NCBI GenBank assembly: GCA_965206405.1 | Contig: CBDBJQ010000006.1 | Location: 558,001 to 622,000, forward strand | Direction: 5' to 3' | Length of the DNA: 64,000 nt | DNA from: CBDBJQ01 sp965206405 | GTDB taxonomy: Bacteria > Pseudomonadota > Alphaproteobacteria > UBA8366 | Part shown: in pieces, positions 47,010 through 56,231 of the stretch | How positions within the stretch are numbered: position 1 is the first letter of the stretch | How the letters are laid out: each line of letters opens with the position of its first letter | The notes under the pieces: model-generated | The model's input: the letters and a program-made list of their open reading frames with translations, nothing else | What the model was told of the DNA's origin: nothing | Database searches by the model: none | Translations under genes and position numbers: made by a program

Positions 47010-47013
47010 TCCC

Positions 47014-48258
47014 GTGTCCCGTTTACAGACCGTCCGCGGCACCCACGATCTCCTACCTGACTCGATGCGGGCGCACCGACGGATCGTCGAAACGGCTCGC
47101 GAAACAGCGGGCCTCTACGGCTTCGAGGAAATGGCGACGCCGGTGTTCGAGTTCTCCGAGGTATTCCGGCGGACCCTTGGGGAAACCTCCGATATCGTCA
47201 GCAAGGAGATGTACACCTTCGCAATGTCGGGTGGAGACGAGATCACCTTGCGACCGGAAAACACCGCCGGTGTGGTCCGTTGCGCCGTGTCCGAAGGACT
47301 CGCCGGACAGGCGCCGGTTAAGTTTTTCTATGCCGGGCCCATGTTTCGTCACGAGCGGCCGCAGAAGGGCCGCCTCAGGCAGTTTCACCAGATCGGCGTG
47401 GAGCTGATCGGCGTCGCCGCACCACAGGCCGATATCGAGGTGATTGCCGCCGGGGTGCGAATTCTTGACGATCTCGGATTGCGCGAGCGCACCGAACTGC
47501 AACTCAACACGCTGGGCGACAAGGACAGTCGCGCCGCCTACCGGGAGGTTCTTGTCAGCTATCTTTCCGGTCGCAAGGACGATCTGTCGACGGACAGTCA
47601 GGAGCGGTTGACCCGAAACCCGCTCCGGATCCTTGATTCCAAGAGTTCGCAAGACCGCGCCATCGTTGCAGATGCGCCGTCCTTTTCCGATTCTCTAAGT
47701 GACGCTTCCCGGGATTTTTTTGACCGCGTTCGGGAGGGGCTGGACGCGCTCGATATTCCCTACCGGATCAATCCTCGACTGGTGCGCGGCCTCGACTATT
47801 ACTGCCATACGGCCTTCGAGTTCACGACCGGGGATCTCGGCGCCCAGGACGCGGTAATGGCCGGCGGCCGCTATGACGGGCTGGCGGCCATCATGGGCGG
47901 TCCGGACACGCCGGGCGTCGGCTGGGCTGCCGGGGTCGAGCGTCTTTCCATGTTGGCCGGCGATCTGCCGCCCGCGCCCCGGCCCGTAGCTTTGATACCG
48001 CTTGGGGACAAGGCGGAAGCTCTCGCCTTGCGTTTGGCAGAAAACCTTCGTGCCACCGGTTTGCAGGTCGATCTCGGATATGGCGGTAACGCGGCACGGC
48101 GCATGAAACGGGCCAACCGCCTGAACGCGGCGACGGCGGTGCTGATCGGCGATGACGAGCTGGCACAGGACTCGGCGACGGTGCGCGACATGGAGACCGG
48201 AACGCAGACCCTGGTATCGCTTTCTGGACTGGCCGAGCACCTCAAGGTGTTTCGCTAG
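47014..48258 (+). CDS. hisS: Histidyl-tRNA synthetase
   Basis: A class II synthetase charging tRNA-His. Motif 1 region QTVRGTHDLLPD, motif 2 MFRHERPQKGRLRQFHQIGV, the histidine-binding RGLDYYCHTAFEF and motif 3 AGVERLSML are visible, and LRPENTAGVVRC corresponds to the substrate loop. The C-terminal anticodon-binding domain is present and ends in SGLAEHLKVF. Start is GTG at 47014, 4 bases after the short RodZ-like gene. At 414 residues it is full length. In many relatives ispG separates these two genes, and here it does not. Confidence 0.95.
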   Translation: MSRLQTVRGTHDLLPDSMRAHRRIVETARETAGLYGFEEMATPVFEFSEVFRRTLGETSDIVSKEMYTFAMSGGDEITLRPENTAGVVRCAVSEGLAGQAPVKFFYAGPMFRHERPQKGRLRQFHQIGVELIGVAAPQADIEVIAAGVRILDDLGLRERTELQLNTLGDKDSRAAYREVLVSYLSGRKDDLSTDSQERLTRNPLRILDSKSSQDRAIVADAPSFSDSLSDASRDFFDRVREGLDALDIPYRINPRLVRGLDYYCHTAFEFTTGDLGAQDAVMAGGRYDGLAAIMGGPDTPGVGWAAGVERLSMLAGDLPPAPRPVALIPLGDKAEALALRLAENLRATGLQVDLGYGGNAARRMKRANRLNAATAVLIGDDELAQDSATVRDMETGTQTLVSLSGLAEHLKVFR

Positions 48259-48394
48259 CCTTACAACCTCGCTGGTGCCCCCGGCTGTTGCCGTTCTAAT
48301 TTTCACCCTGCGGAACAGTGCAAATTCCGTTAGGCTTGCCGGCATTGACCATTCCCAGGAATACGGTGCGAATCCGAAGATCGGATGACCCGGC

Positions 48395-49468
48395 ATGAGC
48401 TTTTTTGATCAATTGAACGCGGTAGTCGCGCGTCACGACGAGATCACGGCGCTGATGGCGTCGGGAGAGCTTTCGCCTGACCGCTACACCGAGGCGGCAA
48501 AGGAATTCGCCAATCTGCAGCCTATCGTGGCTCTGACACTCGAGCTCCGGGCCGCGAAAAAGGAAGCCGAAGATCTGCGCGAATTGATCGACGGTTCGGC
48601 GGCGGACGCAGAGATGCGTGATCTCGCAGCCGAGGAACGGCCGCTGCTGCAGGAGCGAATCGTTGGCCTTGAGAAAGAACTTCGGACCTTGCTGCTTCCG
48701 GCCGATGAGGCGGACGGGAAGAGCGCCATTCTGGAAATTCGTGCCGGTACGGGTGGTGGCGAGGCGGCTCTCTTCGCAGCCAGGTTGATGCGCATGTACA
48801 TGCGCTATGCGGAGAGCCGGGGCTGGCGACAAGAAATCCTGTCGCTCAGCGAGACCGATCTCGACGGCGTCAGAGAAGCGGTGCTGTCAATCAAGGGGGC
48901 AGGGGTGTTTGCGCGCCTCAAGTTCGAATCAGGGGTGCATCGCGTCCAGCGCGTCCCGGTGACCGAGAGCGGAGGGCGTACCCACACCTCGGCCGCGACT
49001 GTGGCCGTGCTTCCCGAAGCCGAGGATGTGGAGGTGGCGATTGATGACGCCGATCTCCGGATCGACACCTATCGGTCGTCGGGGCCGGGCGGACAGCACG
49101 TCAACAAAACCGACAGCGCGGTGCGTATCACCCATCTGCCGACTGGCGTGGTCGTTCAGTGCCAGGAAGAGAAATCGCAAATCAATAACAGGGCCCGGGC
49201 GATGGCGGTTTTGCGGGCCCGCCTCTACGACCGTGAAAGAACGCGTCGGCAGGAAGAGCGTGCCAGCGAACGCAAGGGGCAGGTGGGCAGCGGCGATCGC
49301 TCTGAGCGCATCAGGACCTATAATTTCCCCCAGGGCCGTGTCACCGACCATCGCATCGGCCTGACTTTGCACAAAATCGAGGCGGTGCTTGACGGCGCTG
49401 GCCTCGACGAGGTCGTTGAGGCACTGATCGCCGAGGACAGGGCGGTGCGTTTGGCCGAGGCCGGATGA
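48395..49468 (+). CDS. prfA: Peptide chain release factor 1
   Basis: Recognises UAA and UAG and triggers peptide release. The catalytic loop is SSGPGGQHVNKTDSAVRITH, with the GGQ glutamine that PrmC methylates. Flanking RF1 markers are IEIRAGTGGGEAALFA, SGVHRVQRVPVTESGGRTHTS-like sequence in its centre and VTDHRIGLTLHKIEAVLDG near the C-terminus. The 357-residue length and absence of the RF2 frameshift site identify RF1. Its stop overlaps the prmC start (ATGA at 49465), coupling the substrate to its modifying enzyme. Confidence 0.96.
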   Translation: MSFFDQLNAVVARHDEITALMASGELSPDRYTEAAKEFANLQPIVALTLELRAAKKEAEDLRELIDGSAADAEMRDLAAEERPLLQERIVGLEKELRTLLLPADEADGKSAILEIRAGTGGGEAALFAARLMRMYMRYAESRGWRQEILSLSETDLDGVREAVLSIKGAGVFARLKFESGVHRVQRVPVTESGGRTHTSAATVAVLPEAEDVEVAIDDADLRIDTYRSSGPGGQHVNKTDSAVRITHLPTGVVVQCQEEKSQINNRARAMAVLRARLYDRERTRRQEERASERKGQVGSGDRSERIRTYNFPQGRVTDHRIGLTLHKIEAVLDGAGLDEVVEALIAEDRAVRLAEAG

Positions 49469-50379
49469 CCGGACACGGGGCGGATCCGGCGATCGGGGTG
49501 CCGGCTGGCGACATGGCCCGGGATACGACCAGCAATGGGGCGAGGGATACAGTTCAAGAATGCCTTTCCGAAGGCACGGCGGTGCTGGCCGCGGCCAATG
49601 TTCCACAGGCGCGTCGCGAAACGCGGCTGCTTCTTGCGCACGTATTGCAGCGGCCGGTGGCCGACCTGGTGGCGCATCCGGAAGCTCCGGTTGCTGCCGG
49701 ACAGGCCTGGCGGGATGCGCTGGCCCGCCGGGCACGGCGGGAGCCCCTGTCACACATTACCGGTACGCGGGAATTCTACGGACTGACATTCGAGGTCGGA
49801 CCCGAGGTTCTGGATCCGAGACCGGACAGCGAGACCCTGATCTCGGCGGCGCTGGAGGCGGTGGGGAACCGGCCGGCGGTCGCACTGGACCTCGGTACCG
49901 GCAGCGGATGCCTGTTGCTGTCCCTGCTGGCGATGCGGCCGGCAGCGACTGGAATCGGCATCGACATCGACCCGCGGGCGGTGCGGCTTGCGGCCCGAAA
50001 TGCCCGCAATCTCGATCTTTGCGAACGGACCCGCTTTGCCGTTTCCGACTGGGGCGCTGCAGTGGTGGGCCGATTCAACCTGGTTTTCCTCAATCCACCC
50101 TATGTCAGGTGCGGAGAGATCGACGGTCTTGAACCCGAAGTTGCGCGCTTCGAGCCGCGGTCTGCGCTCGACGGCGGTGAGGATGGCCTGGATGCCTATC
50201 GTGCGGCGTCACGCCATCTGCCGGCGCTCTTGGCGGCGGATGGGCGCGCCGTGATTGAGTGCGGGGCTAGATGTACCGATGATGTCGCTGGTATCCTCGG
50301 GACGGTCGGACTCGTCGTCCAGGAGGTGCGGCGGGATCTAGCGGGCCATCGCCGGTGTCTCGTTGTGGCCCTGTCCTGA
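49465..50379 (+). CDS. prmC: Release factor glutamine methyltransferase
   Basis: Methylates the GGQ glutamine of RF1 and RF2. Motif I is ALDLGTGSGCLLLSLLAMRP and the catalytic motif is VFLNPPYVRC (near residue 210). The N-terminal helical domain includes RRETRLLLAHVLQRPVADL. Start ATG 49465 overlaps the prfA stop. At 304 residues it is full length, with about 20 extra residues at the front. Context with prfA removes the ambiguity with the ribosomal L3 methyltransferase PrmB. Confidence 0.95.
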   Translation: MTGHGADPAIGVPAGDMARDTTSNGARDTVQECLSEGTAVLAAANVPQARRETRLLLAHVLQRPVADLVAHPEAPVAAGQAWRDALARRARREPLSHITGTREFYGLTFEVGPEVLDPRPDSETLISAALEAVGNRPAVALDLGTGSGCLLLSLLAMRPAATGIGIDIDPRAVRLAARNARNLDLCERTRFAVSDWGAAVVGRFNLVFLNPPYVRCGEIDGLEPEVARFEPRSALDGGEDGLDAYRAASRHLPALLAADGRAVIECGARCTDDVAGILGTVGLVVQEVRRDLAGHRRCLVVALS

Positions 50380-50690
50380 AACAGGCGGCAATTTCTGGCG
50401 TGGTTGCGGATTTGGAAAACAATCGATTCTAGACTAAAGTCCTCGTTAACGGCCACGCTTGCGGTGGGTTCGTGATAGGATTGCGTGGATCGTTTTCCGC
50501 CGCATTCGATTTTCCGGATCCAGAAGCGTATCACCTGCGGGGCCGCCCTTCGGGCATTGCGGAAAAGGGGATTTTCAAGAATCCCGGAATCCACCCCTCA
50601 CGAAACAGAGATACCCGGACACATTGAACTCCGGAAATACTAACCCCTCGGAAACACCGAATCGGACACGTTGAATCCGGTATTGAGTCC
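50380..50690 (+). other. Intergenic region between prmC and the DUF4167 gene
   Basis: 311 bases without a gene. An AT-leaning part (50400-50450) may hold a promoter. Near its end a GGACAC-TTGAA-TCCGG-like segment occurs twice, at about 50618 and 50671, as an imperfect direct repeat. I see no RNA gene or terminator here. Confidence 0.6.
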
Positions 50691-51146
50691 ATGAGCATGA
50701 GACAGAACGACAATTCCAGACGCCCGCGCGGGCGTAACGTCAACAAGAGACGCAGCGGTCCGGCGCGCAATCAGACCTACGACAGCAATGGGCCGAGCGT
50801 CCGCATCAGGGGCAATGCCCACCAAGTGCACGAGAAATATCTCGCGATGGCTCGGGATGCGAATGCTGCAGGCGATCGCGTGGCGGCGGAAAACTTTTTC
50901 CAGCACGCCGAGCATTATTACCGAATCATGGTCGCACAGCAGGAAGAGGCAGCGACGCGCAACCAGGCCAAAGCCTCGGTGTCGTCGGATTCGGACAGCA
51001 ATTCGGAAAGATCCGCTCCCGCCAGGCGGCGGGTCAATGGCCGATTCCGTGGTCCGGAACCCCAACCCGACACCGCGTCCTATGGCGGGACGGAGGAAGC
51101 GGTTGTTGACGAACCTTCTTCCTTCGATGGCGATTCCAGAGATTAA
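50691..51146 (+). CDS. DUF4167-family protein, possible nucleic-acid-binding
   Basis: A 151-residue protein. The basic start RPRGRNVNKRRSGPARNQTY is followed by the family core VRIRGNAHQVHEKYLAMARD and VAAENFFQHAEHYYRIMVAQ (residues about 38-85), which is the DUF4167 signature. The rest is Ser/Asp/Arg-rich and probably disordered. Basic composition suggests binding to RNA or ribosomes, but this is inference. Conserved synteny: the gene commonly sits between prmC and clpB in alphaproteobacteria, as here. Start ATG 50691 or 50697. Confidence 0.88.
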   Translation: MSMRQNDNSRRPRGRNVNKRRSGPARNQTYDSNGPSVRIRGNAHQVHEKYLAMARDANAAGDRVAAENFFQHAEHYYRIMVAQQEEAATRNQAKASVSSDSDSNSERSAPARRRVNGRFRGPEPQPDTASYGGTEEAVVDEPSSFDGDSRD

Positions 51147-51164
51147 TCTCTGCTGATCACCACT

Positions 51165-51189
51165 GCGCGGCTCTGCACGGGCTCCGCGC
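51165..51189 (+). terminator. Possible hairpin after the DUF4167 gene
   Basis: A 6-bp GCGCGG/CCGCGC stem with a 13-base loop. The following sequence is pyrimidine-rich with short T-runs, but they begin about 12 bases after the stem, so termination is uncertain. Confidence 0.35.
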
Positions 51190-51299
51190 GACCTCTCAAT
51201 CTTTCGCTCTTCTTTCTGTTTTTCCTTTCTGTTCTTTCTTGTCTGCTCCGGATCCAGGCCGGAGTTTTGCGCGTTATGTCGGGTTATGTCAGCGTGCAA

Positions 51300-51318
51300 C
51301 CTTGTCCTGCGGACAAGG
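51300..51318. repeat. Perfect 7-bp inverted repeat upstream of clpB
   Basis: CCTTGTC (51300-51306) and GACAAGG (51312-51318) are separated by five bases. It lies 82 bases before the clpB start and has no T-run, so an operator or an mRNA leader hairpin is more likely than a terminator. It does not match CIRCE. Confidence 0.6.
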
Positions 51319-51399
51319 GTTCCAATATATGCGGTGCGCCGATGGATGAAGGCGGACCGGGTTCTGCCGGTCCTGTGCGCATGAAACGTTGTTGCGAAA

Positions 51400-54000
51400 G
51401 TGGAGCAGAACATACAGTTCGAAAAATATACGGAGCGTGCCGCCGGCCTGGTGCGGGCGGCTCAGGCGCTGGCCCTTCGTGAACAACACCAGACTCTTGC
51501 CCCCGAGCATCTTCTCAAGGCACTTATGGACGATGTCGATGGTCTTGCAATCGGTCTTTTAACGCAGGCCGGCGGTGATCCGCAGCACCTCGCTGTCAAC
51601 ATCGATTCCGCGCTGGCGAAAATCCCGAAAGTCAGCGGTTCCGGTAGCACCCAGCTCCATGCGGCACCGGAACTGTTGCAGATTTTCACGGCCGCGGAGG
51701 GCGCCGCTGCCGAGGCTAATGACAGCTTCGTGACCACCGAGCGCCTGTTGCAGGCGCTGGCTCGCGCCGAAAGCGGGGCGGCACGGGTGCTGTCCGAGGC
51801 CGGCGTGACGCCTGAGGCTCTCGACCAGGCGGTTGGAGATCTCCGCAAGGGCCGCACCGCTGATAACGCCTCGGCCGAAGACACCTACGATGCGCTCCGC
51901 AAATACACCCGCGATCTGACGGCGGAGGCGGCCGAGGGCAAGCTCGATCCGGTGATTGGCCGCGAGGAAGAAATCCGCCGGACTATGCAGGTGCTGTCCC
52001 GCCGAACCAAGAACAACTCGGTGCTGATCGGTGAGCCCGGAGTTGGCAAGACTGCAATCGTCGAGGGTCTGGCCCAGCGGATCATTCGCAAGGACGCGCC
52101 CGAGCGGCTCCAGGGTAAGCGTTTGCTGGTCCTTGACCTCGGCGCGCTTCTGGCCGGAACCAAGTTCCAGGGCGAGTTCGAGGAGCGCATGAAGGTGATT
52201 CTCGAGGAACTGTCGGCAGAGCAGGACCAAATCATCATATTCATCGACGAGATGCACACGCTTGTCGGGGCCGGCAAGGGCGGGGGATCGATGGGCGCCT
52301 CCAACATGCTGAAGCCGGCGCTGGCGCGAGGTGATTTGCACTGTATCGGTGCGACGACTATCGACGAGTACCGCGAGCATATTGAGAAGGATGCTGCCCT
52401 GGCGCGGCGTTTCCAGCCGGTATTCATCACCGAGCCCACGGTGGCCGACACGATCTCAATCCTGCGCGGCCTCAAGGAAAAATACGAACTCCATCATGGT
52501 GTCCGCATAACCGATTCGGCGATCGTTTCGGCGGCGACATTGTCCGATCGCTACATCAACGACCGATTTTCTCCCGACAAGGCGATTGACCTGGTCGACG
52601 AGGCTGCAAGCCGGTTGCGGATGGAAGCGGATTCCAAGCCTGAGGAAATAGACGAGTTCGACCGGCGCATCGTCCAGCTGCGGATCGAACGCGAGGCGCT
52701 GAAACAGGAGAGTGATCAGGCCAGCCGCGATCGACTCGAGGCCCTGGAGATCCGGCTCTCGGATCTGGAGGCGGCATCGGCAGCGTTGACCGAGAAGTGG
52801 CAGGCTGAGAAAACCGCGTCGCTTGATGTCCAGGCGCTCAAGGAACGCCTTGATGCCGCGCGCATCGAGGCCGAGCAAGCGCAGCAATTGGGTGACCTGA
52901 CGCGGGCTAGCGAACTGCTCTATGGCGTCATCCCCGATCTTGAGGAACAGCTGGAGCGTGGCGACGGGGATGACGGCGAACGGATGATCAATGACGAGGT
53001 CCGCGACACTGACATCGCCGCCGTCGTGTCGCGCTGGACCGGTATTCCGGTTGATTCGATGCTCCAGGGCGAGCGCGAGAAGCTGCTGGCGATGGAGATG
53101 CGGATCGGCGAACGGGTGATCGGTCAGGAGGAGGCCGTCACCGCGATTTCACATGCGGTGCGTCGGGCCCGGGCCGGGTTGCAGGACGCCCGACGTCCCA
53201 TCGGATCGTTCGTTTTTCTTGGCCCGACCGGCGTTGGCAAGACCGAACTCGCCAAGGCCCTGGCGGCGTTCCTGTTCGATGACGAGTCAGCGATGCTTCG
53301 CATCGATATGTCGGAATACATGGAGAAACACGCGGTCGCGCGGCTCATCGGCGCGCCACCTGGCTATATCGGCTACGAGGAGGGCGGCATTCTGACCGAA
53401 ACGGTCCGGCGCCGGCCCTATCAAGTGATCCTGTTCGACGAAATCGAGAAGGCGCACCCCGATGTGTTCAACGTCCTGCTCCAGCTCCTCGACGATGGCA
53501 GGCTGACCGACGGGCACGGCCGGATGGTAAATTTTGCCAACACCTTGCTGATCATGACGTCCAATCTCGGCGCTGAGATTCTGGCCGAACTCGCGTTGGA
53601 CGCGGAGACGGAGTCAGCCAGGGATGACGTCATGGAAATCGTGCGCCGCGCCTTCCGGCCGGAATTTCTGAACCGAATCGACGAGATTTTGCTGTTCAGC
53701 AGGCTGTCGCGAGAGCAGGTCGGAAAGATCGTCGACATCCAGCTGTCGGATCTCGCCGGAATGCTCGAACAACAGAAGATTTTGCTCGAGGTCGACGAGG
53801 CTGCGCGGACCTGGCTTGCCGAGAGCGGCTACGATCCGATCTATGGTGCCCGGCCGCTCAAGCGGCTGATCCAGCGTGAGATGCAGAACCCGCTGGCGGC
53901 GATGCTGCTTGCGGGCGATATCGCCGAGGGTGAAACGGTCGGGGTTTCGGCCGGCGAGGGCGGCGTTACCTTCAACGGAGCGATTGCCGAGGCAACTTGA
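51400..54000 (+). CDS. clpB: ATP-dependent disaggregase ClpB
   Basis: Hexameric AAA+ chaperone that with the DnaK system dissolves protein aggregates. The N-domain (EKYTERAAGLVRAAQALALR) is followed by NBD1 (GEPGVGKTAIVEG, residues about 211), the ClpB-specific coiled-coil middle domain (about 405-525: LKQESDQASRDRLEALEIRL) and NBD2 (GPTGVGKTELAKAL, about 608). The middle domain separates it from ClpA and ClpC. Start is GTG at 51400. The final 29 bases overlap the convergent znuB gene. At 866 residues it is full length. Heat-shock control is expected, but I could not identify a sigma-32 promoter. Confidence 0.96.
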   Translation: MEQNIQFEKYTERAAGLVRAAQALALREQHQTLAPEHLLKALMDDVDGLAIGLLTQAGGDPQHLAVNIDSALAKIPKVSGSGSTQLHAAPELLQIFTAAEGAAAEANDSFVTTERLLQALARAESGAARVLSEAGVTPEALDQAVGDLRKGRTADNASAEDTYDALRKYTRDLTAEAAEGKLDPVIGREEEIRRTMQVLSRRTKNNSVLIGEPGVGKTAIVEGLAQRIIRKDAPERLQGKRLLVLDLGALLAGTKFQGEFEERMKVILEELSAEQDQIIIFIDEMHTLVGAGKGGGSMGASNMLKPALARGDLHCIGATTIDEYREHIEKDAALARRFQPVFITEPTVADTISILRGLKEKYELHHGVRITDSAIVSAATLSDRYINDRFSPDKAIDLVDEAASRLRMEADSKPEEIDEFDRRIVQLRIEREALKQESDQASRDRLEALEIRLSDLEAASAALTEKWQAEKTASLDVQALKERLDAARIEAEQAQQLGDLTRASELLYGVIPDLEEQLERGDGDDGERMINDEVRDTDIAAVVSRWTGIPVDSMLQGEREKLLAMEMRIGERVIGQEEAVTAISHAVRRARAGLQDARRPIGSFVFLGPTGVGKTELAKALAAFLFDDESAMLRIDMSEYMEKHAVARLIGAPPGYIGYEEGGILTETVRRRPYQVILFDEIEKAHPDVFNVLLQLLDDGRLTDGHGRMVNFANTLLIMTSNLGAEILAELALDAETESARDDVMEIVRRAFRPEFLNRIDEILLFSRLSREQVGKIVDIQLSDLAGMLEQQKILLEVDEAARTWLAESGYDPIYGARPLKRLIQREMQNPLAAMLLAGDIAEGETVGVSAGEGGVTFNGAIAEAT

Positions 54001-54811
54001 CCGTTTCCTCGGCGCCCTGGCGTGCCGGGAAGCGCAATGCGAAGAAACGCGACAGGCAGAACAGGATAAAGGCCGTGGCGACGATCGCCGGCCCGGTTGG
54101 CATGTCCCATTCAAGGGATGCCCCGAAGCCGCCTGCGACCGCCACGACGCCGATCATCGCGGCCAGCACCGCCATGCTCCCGGGGCTGCGGGCGACCCGT
54201 ACCGCTGCCGCCGGTACAATCAACAGGGAAACGATCAGCAGCAACCCGACGATCTTCATTGCGATCGCGATCGTCGTTGCCAGAAGAAGGGTAAACACAA
54301 GGCGTGTACGCCCTGCCGCGATACCCTCGGCGCGGGCGAGATCCTCGTTGACCGTGACCACCAGGAGCGAGCGCCAGATCATCGCCAGTCCAACGAGCAC
54401 GATGCCACCACCGATGTAGATCATGGCCAGATCGGTGCGGGTGACCGCGAGAACGTCGCCAAACAGATAGCCGGTCAGATTGGCGCGCAGATTTTCCATG
54501 AAGCCGATGGCGATGACGCCGAAGGCGAGAGTGGCGTGGGCAAAGATGCCGAGCAGTGTGTCGGTGGCAAGCCGCGTCCGGCGTTGCAGGATGGAAAGGC
54601 CAAGCGCGAACAGGGCGCCGACGGTAAGGATGCCGATCAGGGGGTCAATCGAGAAGGCGAATCCCAACGCCGTGCCGAGCAGAGCGGAATGCGCGATAGC
54701 GGCCCCGAAATACGACATCCGTTGCCAGACAACGAAGCAGCCCAAGGGGCCTGCAACGAGAGCGACGCCGATTGCGCCGAGCAATCCGCGAACCAGGAAA
54801 TCGTCAAGCAT
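53972..54811 (-). CDS. znuB: Zinc ABC transporter permease ZnuB
   Basis: Membrane subunit of the high-affinity zinc importer. About eight hydrophobic spans are present, with the ABC-3 family pattern FVVWQRMSYFGAAIAHSAL near the start, then FGDVLAVTRTDLAMIYIG, VTVNEDLARAEGI (the coupling helix) and MKIVGLLLIVSLLIVPAAAV. Start ATG 54811 overlaps the znuC stop by 8 bases; the 3' end overlaps clpB by 29 bases on the other strand. The product has 279 residues. Order zur-znuC-znuB on one strand and znuA divergent indicates a Zur-regulated uptake module. Confidence 0.94.
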   Translation of the reverse strand: MLDDFLVRGLLGAIGVALVAGPLGCFVVWQRMSYFGAAIAHSALLGTALGFAFSIDPLIGILTVGALFALGLSILQRRTRLATDTLLGIFAHATLAFGVIAIGFMENLRANLTGYLFGDVLAVTRTDLAMIYIGGGIVLVGLAMIWRSLLVVTVNEDLARAEGIAAGRTRLVFTLLLATTIAIAMKIVGLLLIVSLLIVPAAAVRVARSPGSMAVLAAMIGVVAVAGGFGASLEWDMPTGPAIVATAFILFCLSRFFALRFPARQGAEETVKLPRQSLR

Positions 54812-55622
54812 GGCTATGCCCGTCATCTGGCCGCTCGTCACCGGGTTCGATCACTTCGCCGGCAAGGTTGTGGTGGTGGTCGTGATGATGGGCGTAGACG
54901 GCGAGGTTTCTGGCCGAGCGGAGGCCGAATAATGACAGATAGGCGGGATCCTGGCTGACCGCCTCGGGTTTGCCGACGCAGCAGACATGTCTGTTGAGGC
55001 AGACGACCCTGTCGGTCGAGGCCATTACCAGGTGAAGGTCGTGGGAGATCAGGAGCACGCCGCAATGGCGTTGTGCGACGAGACCGGTGATTAGTTCATA
55101 GAGCTCGATCTCGCCGGAGAAATCGATGCCTTGCATCGGCTCGTCGAGGACGAGCAGGTCGGGGTCCCGCAGCAGTGCGCGAGCCAGCAATACGCGTTGC
55201 AGTTCGCCACCCGACAGATCGTGGATCATGGCGTCGTGAAGATGACCCGCGCCAACCTCGTCAAGCCGTGCCTGCGTCTTGCTCCGGTTCGTCCGTCCGG
55301 CGAGGCCAAGCAGGGAGGATGCGGTCAGGGGGAGCGAGGGATCGACAGCGATTCGCTGCGGCAGGTAGCCGACGGTGAGGCCCGGGTTGCGTTCAACCTG
55401 TCCGGAATCGGGATCGAGAAGTCCCAGCAGGATCCGGACCAGGGTGGTTTTCCCTGCTCCGTTCGGGCCTATCAGGGTGAGGATCTCGCCACGGTGAACC
55501 GCGATATCGACGTCATCGAGGATGGTGCGTCTGCCGAGCTGCAGATTCAGCCCGGTGCCGGCGATCAACCGGTCGCCCGGAGCCAGAACGACGGGCGCCG
55601 CCATGTGACCTAACTCAGCCAT
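54804..55622 (-). CDS. znuC: Zinc ABC transporter ATP-binding protein ZnuC
   Basis: ATPase of the zinc importer. Walker A is LIGPNGAGKTTLVRILLG, the signature is DLSGGELQRVLLARALLR, and Walker B LLVLDEPMQGID is followed by ISHDLHLVMASTDRV. The C-terminus is rich in His (YAHHHDHHHNLAGE and GHSHA), common for metal transporters. I chose ATG 55622, which overlaps the zur stop by 8 bases and is preceded by AGGGAAGG; a longer in-frame reading up to 55898 is antisense noise over zur. Length 272 residues. Confidence 0.94.
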   Translation of the reverse strand: MAELGHMAAPVVLAPGDRLIAGTGLNLQLGRRTILDDVDIAVHRGEILTLIGPNGAGKTTLVRILLGLLDPDSGQVERNPGLTVGYLPQRIAVDPSLPLTASSLLGLAGRTNRSKTQARLDEVGAGHLHDAMIHDLSGGELQRVLLARALLRDPDLLVLDEPMQGIDFSGEIELYELITGLVAQRHCGVLLISHDLHLVMASTDRVVCLNRHVCCVGKPEAVSQDPAYLSLFGLRSARNLAVYAHHHDHHHNLAGEVIEPGDERPDDGHSHA

Positions 55623-56103
55623 GGCCGCCTTCCCTGCAATCGGGGCATGCGCCCTCGATCTCAATGACCGGGCTGGTGACGTCGAATCCGACGCGCTGCG
55701 CGCTGGCCTGGAGCGCTTCGGCGATGCCGCGTTCATCGATCTCGGCGGCGCAACCACATCCGCGGCAGAGCAGGAACTGGCCCGTATGGTCGGTCTCCGG
55801 GATGCGGCATCCGATATAGGCGCTCCGACTCTCGATCCGGTGGGCGAGGCCATGGGCCTGAAGAAATTCGAGAGCCCGATAGACGGTAATCGGTGCAATC
55901 GGCCTACCCCTGGCGCGCTGCATCATGGCAAGGATGTTGTAGGCACTGACCGGTTTGTGGCTTTCCCAGAGTAACGTGAGGGCCTCGCGGCGGCGTTGCG
56001 TGAAGCGGCTTCCCCGCTTGCGACAGACGCGTTCTGCCGTGGTCAGTGCCGCATCGATACAGGCGGTGTGGTCGTGCTCGGGTTTGGGAAAGGTGAAACT
56101 CAT
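55615..56103 (-). CDS. zur: Zinc uptake regulator Zur (Fur family)
   Basis: A 162-residue Fur-family repressor. The winged helix part is FTQRRREALTLLWESHKPVS and PITVYRALEFLQAHGLAHRI. The structural zinc site is two CxxC pairs (LLCRGCGCA and ACPDCREG). Position first in an operon with znuC and znuB, divergent from znuA, identifies it as Zur and not Fur or PerR. It should repress both units when zinc is sufficient, including its own gene. Confidence 0.92.
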   Translation of the reverse strand: MSFTFPKPEHDHTACIDAALTTAERVCRKRGSRFTQRRREALTLLWESHKPVSAYNILAMMQRARGRPIAPITVYRALEFLQAHGLAHRIESRSAYIGCRIPETDHTGQFLLCRGCGCAAEIDERGIAEALQASAQRVGFDVTSPVIEIEGACPDCREGGHG

Positions 56104-56207
56104 CGTACGGAGTCCCCACGGTTTGCAATCGACAGGGTGGGAATGATGTCAGGGTGGGGACGGTGCCAGGGGGTGGCCGCCATCATTGACGAGCGGATTT
56201 TGCGCCA

Positions 56208-56231
56208 GTTATAATAACGTTACAACATAAC
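56208..56231. promoter_or_regulatory. Candidate Zur operator between zur and znuA
   Basis: An AT-rich patch in GC-rich surroundings. GTTATAATAAC (56208-56218) is near-palindromic around one central base, and GTTACAACATAAC (56219-56231) shares the GTTA...TAAC arms. This resembles Zur boxes, and its place between the divergent units fits; the exact box is inference. Confidence 0.55.

Noticed and set aside
49788..50378. Second DNA methyltransferase of the restriction type (NPPY in this gene)
   Set aside because: The NPPY belongs to prmC, a protein glutamine methyltransferase coupled to prfA.
53876..54958. Open frame on the plus strand over znuB and znuC
   Set aside because: It is antisense to two clear ABC transporter genes, and its Arg/Gly/Asp-rich translation has no domain.
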